Assembly (NCBI GenBank): GCA_030680605.1
Contig: JAUXUQ010000001.1
Location: 203,046 to 267,045, forward strand
Reading direction: 5' to 3'
DNA from: Gammaproteobacteria bacterium
Lineage (GTDB): Bacteria > Pseudomonadota > Gammaproteobacteria > SURF-13
Length of the DNA: 64,000 nt
Shown piece by piece: positions 37,669 through 48,293 of this stretch. The stretch's first letter is position 1. Each line of letters starts with the position of its first letter. A program made the position numbers and the translations under genes. The notes under the pieces are model-generated. The model had not been told where the DNA came from. It searched no databases and worked only from the letters and a program-made list of their open reading frames with translations.

Positions 37669-39969
37669 CTAATCTTCGGGAGGCGCGGCAGCCAGCACTT
37701 CGCGGCTGCCATTGGATTGCAATGGGCTCACCACCCCGGCACGCTCCATCTCCTCAATCATGCGCGCTGCACGGTTATAGCCGATCTTGAGCCGGCGCTG
37801 AATACCCGAGACAGAGGCACGTCGCGTCTCGGTAACAATACGTAATGCAGAATCATAAAGCGGATCGGCCTCGCCACTGTCACCCTCTTCCCCCGTTAGA
37901 GTAGTCGCGTCCTCCATCGTTCCCTGCAACACCTCTTCGTGGTAGTCCGGTGTGCCACGCTGCTTCAGGTACGCTACCACCTTGTGCACCTCATGATCGG
38001 CGACAAACGCCCCATGCACCCGCGTGGGGATACCACCGCCCGGCGTCAGGTACAACATATCGCCCTGCCCCAGCAACTGCTCTGCGCCCATCTGGTCGAG
38101 TATGGTGCGCGAATCCACCTTGGCCGAGACCTGAAAGGCGATACGCGCCGGTATGTTGGCCTTGATCAGCCCGGTGATCACATCCACCGAGGGTCGCTGG
38201 GTGGCAAGTATCAGATGTATCCCCGAGGCACGGGCCTTTTGCGCCAGACGCGCAATCAGGTTTTCCACTTTCTTGCCCACCACCATCATCATGTCGGCCA
38301 ACTCATCAATGATGACCACGATGTAGGCCATGCTCTGCAACAACGGTGGGTCAACATCCTCCACCGGTTTCGCCATAGGGTCTACCAGCGGCTTGCCGCT
38401 GTCTGCCGCCTCCTTGATCTTGCGGTTGAGACCGGCGATGTTGCGCACGCCCAGCGCCGCCATCAGGCGGTAGCGCCGCTCCATTTCGGCCACGCACCAG
38501 TTCAGTGCGTTGGCGGCCTCGCGCACATCGGTCACCACCGGCGTCAGCAGGTGCGCAATACCCTGATAAACGGAGAGCTCGAGCATTTTCGGGTCGATCA
38601 TGATCAGCCGCACTTCGTCGGGTCGGGCATTGAACAAGATACTCAACACCATGGCATTCATAGCCACCGATTTACCGGAACCGGTCGTACCTGCCACCAA
38701 CAAATGCGGCATCTTGCCCAGATCGACCACCACCGGCGCACCGCCAATGTCCTTGCCCAGCGCCAGTGCCAGCGGCGAGCCGGCATGTTCATACTCCCTG
38801 GATTGCAGCGTTTCGGATAGCCGTACCAGTGCCCGGTGCTCATTGGGTAACTCCAGACCGATCACCGATTTACCCGGAATAACCTCCACCACGCGCACAC
38901 TGGTAGTGGAAAGACTGCGCGCCAGATCCTTGGCGAGGCTGGTAATCTGGCTCACCTTGATACCGGCCGCAGGCTGAATTTCAAAACGCGTGATTACCGG
39001 CCCTGGGTGCACCGCAACCACCTGCACCTCGACGCCGAAATCCATCAGCTTCATTTCCACCTGACGCGACATCGCTTCCAGCGCGCTGTCGGACAGGTTT
39101 ATCTGCTGGGCCTCCGGCGGATCCAGTAGCGACAGCGGCGGCAATGCATTATCGCTGGCGTCAAACAAGGGCACCTGACGCTCCTTCACTGCCCGTTCAC
39201 TGGAGACCACCGCCTTGAGCACCGGTTCGATGCGGGGCGGCACCCGGGTTTCCACCTTGCGCCGCTCCAGTTTTGCCGCCACCTCACGCTTGAGGCGCGA
39301 ACGCCGTCCAATGAAATAGTCGCGCAGACCCAGCCGTGTAATGAGGTAGTCAACTACTTGCAGGGTGATGCGCCCCACCCAGTCCATCAGCCAGAGCCAG
39401 GACAGACCGGTAAACAGGGTGACCCCGGTGAGAAACAGCACCAGCAGAAACAGCGTCGCACCGAGAAAGCTCACGCCCTGCACCAGCACGTCTGCAAGTT
39501 GGGCGCCCAGCAAGCCGCCCAGCTCATGCGGCAACGCCGACGGCCCGCTAAAATGCAGCGCCGCCAGACCCGCCCCCCCAGCCACGAGGAGTACCACACC
39601 CAGCGTGCGGACACCCATGCGGTGCCAGTTGAATGCCGTCGTACCCAGCCGGGCCTGATGAATCAACCAGCCGCCGTAACCAACGATGAGGGGTAACAGA
39701 TAGGAGAGCACGCCGAACAGATACAGCAACACGTCGGCAATCCAGGCCCCGAGCCAGCCGCCCAGATTGGCGATCTGCTCGGTGGTACCGCTGCGTGACC
39801 AACCGGGGTCGGTGATCTGATAGCTGGCGAGCGCCATCACCAGATAAATCGTCAGCGCCAGACAGGCGATCAGACCCACCTCGTGCAGGCCGTAGGCCAC
39901 ACTATGCGCCCAAGGGTGATTGCCCCCCTGGAAAAGTCCGCCTGATTTTTTGCGGGTCGCCTGCGACAA
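37669..39969 (-). CDS. ftsK: DNA translocase FtsK
   Basis: Septal DNA pump that clears chromosomes and activates XerCD at dif. 766 residues, shorter than E. coli FtsK because the linker is short. Four to five TM helices in the first 190 residues, a basic linker (about 210-290), the alpha/beta motor with Walker [13 protein letters not shown] (about 424-435) and Walker B region [10 protein letters not shown], and the C-terminal gamma winged helix (about 700-760; [23 protein letters not shown]), which reads KOPS. XerD is encoded at 5.7 kb. The upstream 73 nt to ssb is very AT-rich with a long palindrome. Confidence 0.96.
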   Translation of the reverse strand: MSQATRKKSGGLFQGGNHPWAHSVAYGLHEVGLIACLALTIYLVMALASYQITDPGWSRSGTTEQIANLGGWLGAWIADVLLYLFGVLSYLLPLIVGYGGWLIHQARLGTTAFNWHRMGVRTLGVVLLVAGGAGLAALHFSGPSALPHELGGLLGAQLADVLVQGVSFLGATLFLLVLFLTGVTLFTGLSWLWLMDWVGRITLQVVDYLITRLGLRDYFIGRRSRLKREVAAKLERRKVETRVPPRIEPVLKAVVSSERAVKERQVPLFDASDNALPPLSLLDPPEAQQINLSDSALEAMSRQVEMKLMDFGVEVQVVAVHPGPVITRFEIQPAAGIKVSQITSLAKDLARSLSTTSVRVVEVIPGKSVIGLELPNEHRALVRLSETLQSREYEHAGSPLALALGKDIGGAPVVVDLGKMPHLLVAGTTGSGKSVAMNAMVLSILFNARPDEVRLIMIDPKMLELSVYQGIAHLLTPVVTDVREAANALNWCVAEMERRYRLMAALGVRNIAGLNRKIKEAADSGKPLVDPMAKPVEDVDPPLLQSMAYIVVIIDELADMMMVVGKKVENLIARLAQKARASGIHLILATQRPSVDVITGLIKANIPARIAFQVSAKVDSRTILDQMGAEQLLGQGDMLYLTPGGGIPTRVHGAFVADHEVHKVVAYLKQRGTPDYHEEVLQGTMEDATTLTGEEGDSGEADPLYDSALRIVTETRRASVSGIQRRLKIGYNRAARMIEEMERAGVVSPLQSNGSREVLAAAPPED

Positions 39970-39979
39970 GATCTAATCC

Positions 39980-40034
39980 ATATTATGAATAATTATTCAT
40001 AATATCATAATTTATCTATTATTTTTATAGATAA
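39980..40034. repeat. 26-bp perfect palindrome plus an 8-bp-arm hairpin in an AT-rich gap
   Basis: Between the ssb stop and ftsK start, positions 39980-40005 form a perfect 26-bp palindrome (half-site ATATTATGAATAA). Positions 40012-40034 form TTATCTAT/ATAGATAA arms with a 7-nt loop. The whole 73-nt gap is nearly all A and T inside a GC-rich genome. It could be an operator for ftsK, a terminator for ssb, or a protein-binding site. Confidence 0.75.
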
Positions 40035-40042
40035 CAAAACCT

Positions 40043-40516
40043 CTAGAACGGGATATCATCATCGAAGCTGTCGGCCTTGCCGCCCACCGCCTGCTCCATC
40101 TCCCCTGCATTGGCCTTGGCGCCACCACCCTTGGCACCGGCTGGCTTGTCCGCATAGGAGGCCGAACCACCGCCGCCCTTGCTGCCCAGCATCTGCATCT
40201 CGTTGGCAATGATCTCGGTGGTGTAGCGATCGGTGCCGGTGTTCTTGTCCTGCCACTTGCGGGTACGCAGACTGCCTTCGACATAGACCTGTGATCCCTT
40301 CTTAAGATATTCTCCAACAATCTCAGCCAACCTGTTGTAAAACACTACATTATGCCACTCGGTGCGCTCCTGCTGCTCGCCACTGGTCTTGTCCTTCCAC
40401 GACTCGCTGGTGGCAATGGTGATGTTCGCTACCGCGCCGCCGCTCGGCATATAGCGTATTTCCGGGTCTTTACCCAGGTTGCCGACCAGAATTACCTTGT
40501 TAATACCCCTTGCCAT
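40043..40516 (-). CDS. ssb: Single-stranded DNA-binding protein
   Basis: 157-residue SSB: OB fold (about 1-110; [62 protein letters not shown]), a short Gly/Ala/Lys linker, and the acidic C-terminal tip DSFDDDIPF that docks SSB partners (RecO, PriA, ExoI and others). AGGAGAG precedes the ATG. The tip closely matches the C-terminus of the reverse transcriptase at 44982-46544. Confidence 0.97.
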   Translation of the reverse strand: MARGINKVILVGNLGKDPEIRYMPSGGAVANITIATSESWKDKTSGEQQERTEWHNVVFYNRLAEIVGEYLKKGSQVYVEGSLRTRKWQDKNTGTDRYTTEIIANEMQMLGSKGGGGSASYADKPAGAKGGGAKANAGEMEQAVGGKADSFDDDIPF

Positions 40517-40573
40517 GTTTATCTCTCCTCGCTTGATCTGTTTTGTCCGTCGTCAGGCTGTTCGCGCTCTGCC

Positions 40574-41962
40574 TCACGCGACGCTGGCACGCCCTTCTGC
40601 GTCAGCGGAAAAGGCCTGTAAAGCCGCCTCATCCAGCACCAGGGCATCCACCTTGAGATAGGCCGTGCCATCCGCCACCACTGCCTCAGCCACGCCCGGC
40701 ACCTGCCGGATACGCTCGGCCAGGGCCTGAGACTGATTGTCGTCCAGCAGCCCCACTTTAAGCAAATAACTTTTCACGTAGCGCGGGCTGGCCATGCCAT
40801 AGGCCACCGCAGCCCACAGGCCGGCCAGCACGGCGCACAGCACAAACACCCCTGCCAGACCCTGTACCCCGTATACCCAGCCGCCCAGAACGCCGCCGCC
40901 GAAGGCCCCCAGAAACTGGCTGGTCGAGTAGATACCCAGCGCCGTACCCTTGCCATCGACCGGCGCGGTCTTGGAGATCAGCGACGGCAATGTCGCCTCC
41001 AGCACGTTGAAGCTGATAAAAAACAGGAGCAAGGCCAGTGTGATGCCGACCACCGAGTCGTAAAACAGGGCCAGCACCAGTTCAGACAGGCCGAGCACAA
41101 CGATAGCGCCGACAAATACCTCTTTCATGCGGCGCTTTTTCTCCGCCGCGAGAATAAAGGGCACCATCAGCATCAGGGCCAGCAGCATCACCGGGAGATA
41201 GACCTGCCAGTGATGCTCGACCGGCAAGCCGGCCTGCTCGCGCAGGGCGAAAGGCAGCGCGACAAAGCTGGCCATCAGCATGGCGTGCAAGACCATGATG
41301 CCGAAATTGAGCCGCAGCAGCTCGACATTCTTCAACACACTCCTGAACTTCGTCGGCATGGCCTCGGTATCGCGGTGAAAATGGCTTTCGACCGCTTGCG
41401 GCACCCCCAGCTTCAACACCGCGATACCCCCCAGCGCAAGCACGGCGGTAAGCCAGAAAATACCCGGCACGCCGATCCAGCTGTTCAGCACCGGACCCGC
41501 CACCAAGGCAAAGGCAAAGGAAACGCCAATCGTCATGCCGATCACGGCCATGGCCTTGGTGCGGTGCTCCTCCCGCGTGTGGTCGGCGGCCAGCGCCATC
41601 ACGGCAGCAGCAATCGCCCCGCTGCCTTGCAGCGCCCGGCCGACAATCACGCCGGCAATGCTGTCCGCCATCGCCGCCACCACACTGCCGAAGGCAAACA
41701 GCAGCAGGCCGCCGATAATCACCGGCTGGCGTCCGATGCGATCAGACAGCATCCCCAATGGAATTTGCAGGAAGGCCTGCGACAGGCCATACACGCCAAT
41801 GGCGAGGCCGATCAGGGCAGGGGTGGAATCAGGCAGGTGGTCGTGGGCGTAAAGCGCAAATACCGGCAGGATCAGGAACAATCCCAGCATACGCAGGGCG
41901 TAAATGGCGGCAAGTGAGATAGTGGCACGGCGCTCCCCGGGGGTCATGCCCGTTTGCTGCAT
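40574..41962 (-). CDS. YajR-type major facilitator transporter
   Basis: 462 residues: 12 TM helices (about 15-390) and a C-terminal soluble domain (about 395-462), the YAM ferredoxin-like domain of E. coli YajR (YVKSYLLKVGLLDDNQSQALAERIRQVPGVAEAVVADGTAYLKVD region). MFS motif A is GMLSDRIGRQPVI between TM2 and TM3. Substrate unknown; drug efflux is assumed for the family. The order ssb-yajR-uvrA, with uvrA divergent, is common in gammaproteobacteria. Its stop is 57 nt upstream of ssb, so the two may be co-transcribed. Confidence 0.88.
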   Translation of the reverse strand: MQQTGMTPGERRATISLAAIYALRMLGLFLILPVFALYAHDHLPDSTPALIGLAIGVYGLSQAFLQIPLGMLSDRIGRQPVIIGGLLLFAFGSVVAAMADSIAGVIVGRALQGSGAIAAAVMALAADHTREEHRTKAMAVIGMTIGVSFAFALVAGPVLNSWIGVPGIFWLTAVLALGGIAVLKLGVPQAVESHFHRDTEAMPTKFRSVLKNVELLRLNFGIMVLHAMLMASFVALPFALREQAGLPVEHHWQVYLPVMLLALMLMVPFILAAEKKRRMKEVFVGAIVVLGLSELVLALFYDSVVGITLALLLFFISFNVLEATLPSLISKTAPVDGKGTALGIYSTSQFLGAFGGGVLGGWVYGVQGLAGVFVLCAVLAGLWAAVAYGMASPRYVKSYLLKVGLLDDNQSQALAERIRQVPGVAEAVVADGTAYLKVDALVLDEAALQAFSADAEGRASVA

Positions 41963-41988
41963 GGGGTAGGTTTCCTTTTGCTTCTTTA

Positions 41989-42008
41989 AACCCGTATATT
42001 AACAGGTT
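41989..42008. promoter_or_regulatory. Imperfect palindrome in the yajR/uvrA divergent promoter
   Basis: AACCCGTATATTAACAGGTT, 23 nt before the uvrA start, is a 20-bp imperfect palindrome with half-site AACCxGT. It sits where an operator would act on both genes. It loosely recalls a LexA site (CTGT-N8-ACAG) but the spacing does not fit, so SOS control is only a possibility. Confidence 0.3.
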
Positions 42009-42031
42009 TGTTTAGCTGGTCGGAATCCTTC

Positions 42032-44860
<2,829 letters not shown>

Positions 44861-44924
44861 TAGCCAACCTTACCGAGAAACCTATACTAGGTAGTGCCGA
44901 ATTCTTATTACACCGGGGATAGTC

Positions 44925-44975
44925 ATGGTGCAAAACCAAGCAATTGATGGAAAGATCGCCCGAGAAGGTTGCTGA
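44925..44975 (+). CDS. Possible 16-codon leader peptide before the reverse transcriptase
   Basis: ATG at 44925 is preceded by GGGGA with a 5-nt gap (a good ribosome site), encodes MVQNQAIDGKIAREGC and stops 6 nt before the RT start codon. The RT itself has only a poorly spaced AAGG, so coupled translation from this leader would make sense. Upstream TATACT (44883-44888) may be a -10. The alternative is that this stretch is part of a structured non-coding RNA: AGCCAACCTT (44862-44871) can pair with AAGGTTGCT (44965-44973), with one bulge. Confidence 0.4.
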   Translation: MVQNQAIDGKIAREGC

Positions 44976-44981
44976 CAATAT

Positions 44982-46544
44982 ATGTCTCAACCTCTTAAGA
45001 CAGTGATCACCCCAGAGAGCCTCGACTTTGCTCTTAGGCACATTTCACACTACTATGACACCGACTTCTACCCCAGAACTGAAGAGTTTTTTGCAATTAA
45101 GTATTTCTGGGATGAGGTGAAAGAATATATTCTTAACTCAGATTTAGATGATGTTCTGTCCGCAGCCCCATTGGTCGATCCCTGGCCCAAGACGAGAGGT
45201 GGGTTCAGAATAGTTCACCGCATTGAGCCGCTCGACTCCCTTATTTACACAGCACTAGCAAAAACCGTTGCACCAGCGGTGGAGACTGCTAGGGCAAATC
45301 CCGAAGTGGCATGCTCATACAGAATCTCTGAAAGCGACACCAGCTTCTTCACAGATGGTTCTGGTTTTAATGTGTACAGGGAGCGCTGTGAGAATTTATC
45401 TAAAACATACCAATACGTACTATCCACAGATATATCAGATTTCTATAACAAGATTTACTTACATAGACTCCAAAATGCAATTCAGTCGGCTACCGACACT
45501 CCAACTGGTATATCCAAGAGGATTGAATACTTCCTCACCGCGCTAAATACAAGAGCTTCTCAGGGAATCCCTGTCGGGCCAGCGGCGAGCATAATAATGG
45601 CAGAAGCCACGCTTATTGATGCAGACCAATTTATAGATGGACGAGGCTTTGAGCACGTTCGATACGTAGATGACTTTCGAATATTCGGAAATTCTCAACA
45701 AGATTTGCAATCGCTCCTACAAGATTTCTCCGTTTACATGCATGAGAATCAGCGACTTTCTCTTTCTGCAGAGAAAACATACATCATAAGTTCTGATGAC
45801 TTCCTTAACAAGGAGCTCAACAACCAGTACCAACTGGAGAAATTAGAAATTTTAGCTGAAATCGAGGTCGTCAACCCCTACACAATGGAAGTTGAGGACT
45901 TGGATTTGGTTGTTATAGAGAATGCGGGAGAGCTTCTTCTGGACGCGCTTGTGCGAATCAGGAAATTCCAAACAGTGGACCTCGGAGTGATCCGAGCGAT
46001 AGTACGTCGAGCAAAAGCACACGGAATTAGAGAGATAGCCACGTACCTTATAGAAAATATTGAATTCTTTTCGGCAGCCGTTAATGACATTGCCCTCTAC
46101 CTTGACACTATAACCGATAGCGACTTCATCTCTTCAAACACGGTACTATTGGAGAAACTTTGCGAAAGCCCCGCCGCCAACTTGCGGGCCGTTAGGCTGT
46201 GGCTTGAGTGGTATTTCTCTCGTCACATATCGATTTTAAAAATACCTAAAGCTCACGCGCTTGTTTTCTCAAGCAAGCGACTACGACCGCAAGCTCGAGC
46301 CGCAATAACCTCGAACAACCAAGCGTGGGTGAAAGATAGAAAGAACCAACTTCTTCACTATGCATACTGGGATAGGCGCTCTATTTTCTTGGCCGCCAAA
46401 GTACTATCCAAAGATGAACGGGAAAGGTGGCTGACTCCACTTATCAAAGGGGATAGCCTAGGCCAAATGGATAAATGGATGGCTCGGTGGGTTCTTGCGG
46501 GCTCTCCAGACAGCTCCGACTTTGATGATGATTTACCGTTTTGA
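44982..46544 (+). CDS. Abi/UG-type (defence-type) reverse transcriptase with an SSB-like C-terminal tip
   Basis: 520 residues. The RT domain (about 55-300) shows motif A TDISDFYNKIY with D150, the motif B region SQGIPVGPAAS (193-203), motif C YVDD (228-231) and motif D LSAEKTYI. The layout (RIVHRIEPLDSLIYTAL, then motif A followed by YLHRL, then GIPVGP) is that of Abi/UG reverse transcriptases used in phage defence, not of retrons or group II introns: no maturase X domain, no HNH and no msr/msd. The C-terminal half (about 310-505) is helical, as in the HEAT-like region of that clade. The last residues SDFDDDLPF copy the SSB acidic tip. The gene is visibly AT-richer than uvrA next to it, which suggests transfer. 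Subclass not determined. Confidence 0.88.
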   Translation: MSQPLKTVITPESLDFALRHISHYYDTDFYPRTEEFFAIKYFWDEVKEYILNSDLDDVLSAAPLVDPWPKTRGGFRIVHRIEPLDSLIYTALAKTVAPAVETARANPEVACSYRISESDTSFFTDGSGFNVYRERCENLSKTYQYVLSTDISDFYNKIYLHRLQNAIQSATDTPTGISKRIEYFLTALNTRASQGIPVGPAASIIMAEATLIDADQFIDGRGFEHVRYVDDFRIFGNSQQDLQSLLQDFSVYMHENQRLSLSAEKTYIISSDDFLNKELNNQYQLEKLEILAEIEVVNPYTMEVEDLDLVVIENAGELLLDALVRIRKFQTVDLGVIRAIVRRAKAHGIREIATYLIENIEFFSAAVNDIALYLDTITDSDFISSNTVLLEKLCESPAANLRAVRLWLEWYFSRHISILKIPKAHALVFSSKRLRPQARAAITSNNQAWVKDRKNQLLHYAYWDRRSIFLAAKVLSKDERERWLTPLIKGDSLGQMDKWMARWVLAGSPDSSDFDDDLPF

Positions 46545-46594
46545 TCTTTGATTGCGTTTAAGGGGTTAGCAAGCACGGGCTCGGAGAGAACATA

Positions 46595-46682
46595 AGAACA
46601 TAGGGGTCAGGCCTTACAATTTAGAACATAGGGGTCAGGCCTTACAATTTACATCCATGTCAAATGTAAGGCCTGGCCCTAT
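46595..46682. repeat. REP-like array: two 28-bp direct copies and one inverted copy
   Basis: Positions 46595-46622 and 46623-46650 are identical 28-bp units in perfect tandem with core GGGGTCAGGCCTTAC. Positions 46662-46682 hold an inverted, slightly diverged copy (GTAAGGCCTGGCCCTAT), so copy 2 and the inverted copy can form a long hairpin. The core resembles the terminal repeats of the RAYT element at 47239-48173 (GGGGTCAAGTCTTGACA), suggesting a related REP/BIME family. The rest of the 221-nt gap shows nothing else clear. Confidence 0.85.
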
Positions 46683-46765
46683 TATTCCATCACCTTGACG
46701 CAATATTTGGCGTCAAATAGGATGGCTACTTTACGTTAGGCCAATTATGAAACGAAGGGGGCGCA

Positions 46766-47224
46766 ATGGGACAAGATTACAGATCGATTGACCCGGACTG
46801 GCGTTATTGCGCTAAAAAGGAGCTACTAGCTAAGAAAAAACCAAATTTTTATCAACGAATGGGGAAACCCCATGTCTTTTGGTTTGGCATCTTCTGTCTA
46901 ATCGCTATGATTGTAAACGCTCGAGAGCATGACTTATTTGGGGTTTCAGCCTTCTCAGCTATAGGCGGGATTGTATTCTATATTGCGTTCACCTCCATTG
47001 GCGATCTCGTTGACGGCGCGGTCTGTCACATAATGATCGACGGAATCGATTTCGGATACCGTATCGATGCCGGGGATCTTGAAGATTTCCTGTATTGCCA
47101 GTTTGAAAACAGAAAAATTGAGGTCGAGAAGACAGGGTACAGCGTAAGCACGCTACCTTCCGGTGATTTCTGGAAAAAAGAACGTCGTAGAATCAAAGAA
47201 TCAAAAGAATCAATAGGGTCATGA
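46766..47224 (+). CDS. Small two-helix membrane protein
   Basis: 152 residues; no family recognised. The ATG is preceded by AAGGGGG. A basic N-terminal segment (1-34) leads into two hydrophobic helices (about 36-50 and 58-80: FWFGIFCLIAMIVNA, then the GVSAFSAIGGIVFYIAFTSI region) and a soluble tail of about 70 residues (DGIDFGYRIDAGDLEDFLYCQ) with a very charged end KKERRRIKESKESIGS. It lies between the RT and the RAYT transposase in the accessory island, separated from the RT by the repeat array. It may be a membrane effector linked to the RT, but neither distance nor sequence proves it. Confidence 0.65.
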   Translation: MGQDYRSIDPDWRYCAKKELLAKKKPNFYQRMGKPHVFWFGIFCLIAMIVNAREHDLFGVSAFSAIGGIVFYIAFTSIGDLVDGAVCHIMIDGIDFGYRIDAGDLEDFLYCQFENRKIEVEKTGYSVSTLPSGDFWKKERRRIKESKESIGS

Positions 47225-47238
47225 CATCTAAACGGCAT

Positions 47239-48173
47239 AAACGGGGTCAAGTCTTGACATCACGGTTTTGGATCGGCTAATCTCTGTCCATGGCTCGCCC
47301 CCTACGACTTGAATTCCCCGGCGCGATCTATCACGTCACTTCACGCGGCAACGCGCGGAATGCGATATTTCTCGATAATGAGGACCGGGGGTTGTTTCTT
47401 GGTTGCCTCGGCGAAGTAATTGCTCGCTTTGGCTGGCTGTGTCATGCGTATTGCCTGATGGACAATCACTATCATCTGCTTATCGAGACGCCGGAGGGCA
47501 ACCTCTCGCTGGGCATGCGGCAATTGAACGGCGTCTATACCCAGCGCTTCAACCGGCGTCACGGACGTGTGGGGCATGTGCTCCAGGGACGATTCAAGGC
47601 GATTGTGGTGGATCGTGACAGCTACCTGCTGGAGTTGTGCCGCTATGTCGTGCTAAACCCGATACGTGCCGGTATGGTAGAGAAAATTGAGCGCTACGCT
47701 TGGAGCAGTTACCCAGCAACGATGGGGCTGGCCAAATGTCCGGCGTGGCTCAAAACGGACTGGGTGCTGGGCCAATTTGCCAAAACGCGTGCCGTAGCCA
47801 GACGACGCTACGCTGAGTTTGCGGCAGAAGGCGGGGGACTTCCGTCCCCGTGGCCTGCGGTGAGAGGCCAGGCGCTGCTGGGCTCGGAAGCCTTTGTGGA
47901 GAAAATACGCCCGTTGCTTGAAGGGAAGGACGAGATAAAGGAGATTCCACGTGCCCAACGCCTGCTGCACCGGCCAAGCCTGAGGAAGTTGTTTACCAAG
48001 GCGGTTCAAAGCGATAAGGCCTTGCGCGACGAGGCCATTCGAAAAGCGTATCTGGACTATGGCTATACCATGGCGACGATTGCTCGTCATGCCGGGGTGC
48101 ATTATTCTACGGTGAGCAAAGTCATCAAGGGCGAGAGGTGAAAACTGTGATGTCAAGACCTGACCCTGTTTTT
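47239..48173 (+). mobile_element. RAYT element with terminal inverted repeats
   Basis: The transposase gene is bounded by imperfect inverted repeats of about 32 bp: the left at 47239-47270 (core GGGGTCAAGTCTTGACATCA) and the right at 48141-48173 (core TGATGTCAAGACCTGACCC). The right repeat begins at the last base of the transposase stop codon. A T-rich CTGTTTTT repeat follows (48166-48197). Confidence 0.8.
47290..48141 (+). CDS. REP-associated tyrosine transposase (RAYT, Y1/HUH)
   Basis: 283 residues. The Y1 transposase domain of the IS200/REP group is about 1-165. It starts MARPLRLEFPGAIYHVTSRGNAR, a family signature. The HUH metal site is LMDNHYHLLIETPEGNLS, and the likely nucleophile Tyr lies in CRYVVLNPIRAGMV. 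HVLQGRFKAIVVDRDSYLLELC is also typical. The C-terminal part (about 220-283) has a helix-turn-helix of the DnaA/ParB-like kind (MATIARHAGVHYSTVSKVIKG), which probably recognises the REP hairpins. The frame is intact, so it may be active. Confidence 0.93.
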   Translation: MARPLRLEFPGAIYHVTSRGNARNAIFLDNEDRGLFLGCLGEVIARFGWLCHAYCLMDNHYHLLIETPEGNLSLGMRQLNGVYTQRFNRRHGRVGHVLQGRFKAIVVDRDSYLLELCRYVVLNPIRAGMVEKIERYAWSSYPATMGLAKCPAWLKTDWVLGQFAKTRAVARRRYAEFAAEGGGLPSPWPAVRGQALLGSEAFVEKIRPLLEGKDEIKEIPRAQRLLHRPSLRKLFTKAVQSDKALRDEAIRKAYLDYGYTMATIARHAGVHYSTVSKVIKGER

Positions 48174-48293
48174 CTGTTTTTCTGTTCTGTTTTTCTTGAT
48201 ATCTGGATCAAGGAAACTTAAATCAATAGCGAATTCATAACCAACGGCGGTCTGGAATATCTGCCTGCCTTCGCCATCAGTCTGGCCATCGGC

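Noticed and set aside
37939-38820. 293-codon open frame on the plus strand
   Set aside because: Antisense to the FtsK motor domain; no recognisable protein features.
40012-40320. Extra open frame overlapping the end of ssb
   Set aside because: Lies in an alternate frame of ssb and into the AT-rich gap; no ribosome site and no similarity.
44861-46544. Retron or group II intron reading of the reverse transcriptase
   Set aside because: There is no retron-type msr/msd region with a conserved branching G and flanking a1/a2 repeats that I can recognise, no maturase or HNH domain and no intron domain V hairpin after the gene. The RT motifs fit the Abi/UG type better.
46595-46682. Possible CRISPR array from repeated 28-bp units
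   Set aside because: The two direct copies touch each other with no spacer, the third copy is inverted, and no cas gene is present. It is a REP-like repeat.
44982-48141. Diversity-generating retroelement
   Set aside because: No template/variable repeat pair with A-specific differences, no accessory Avd gene and no C-type lectin target were seen.
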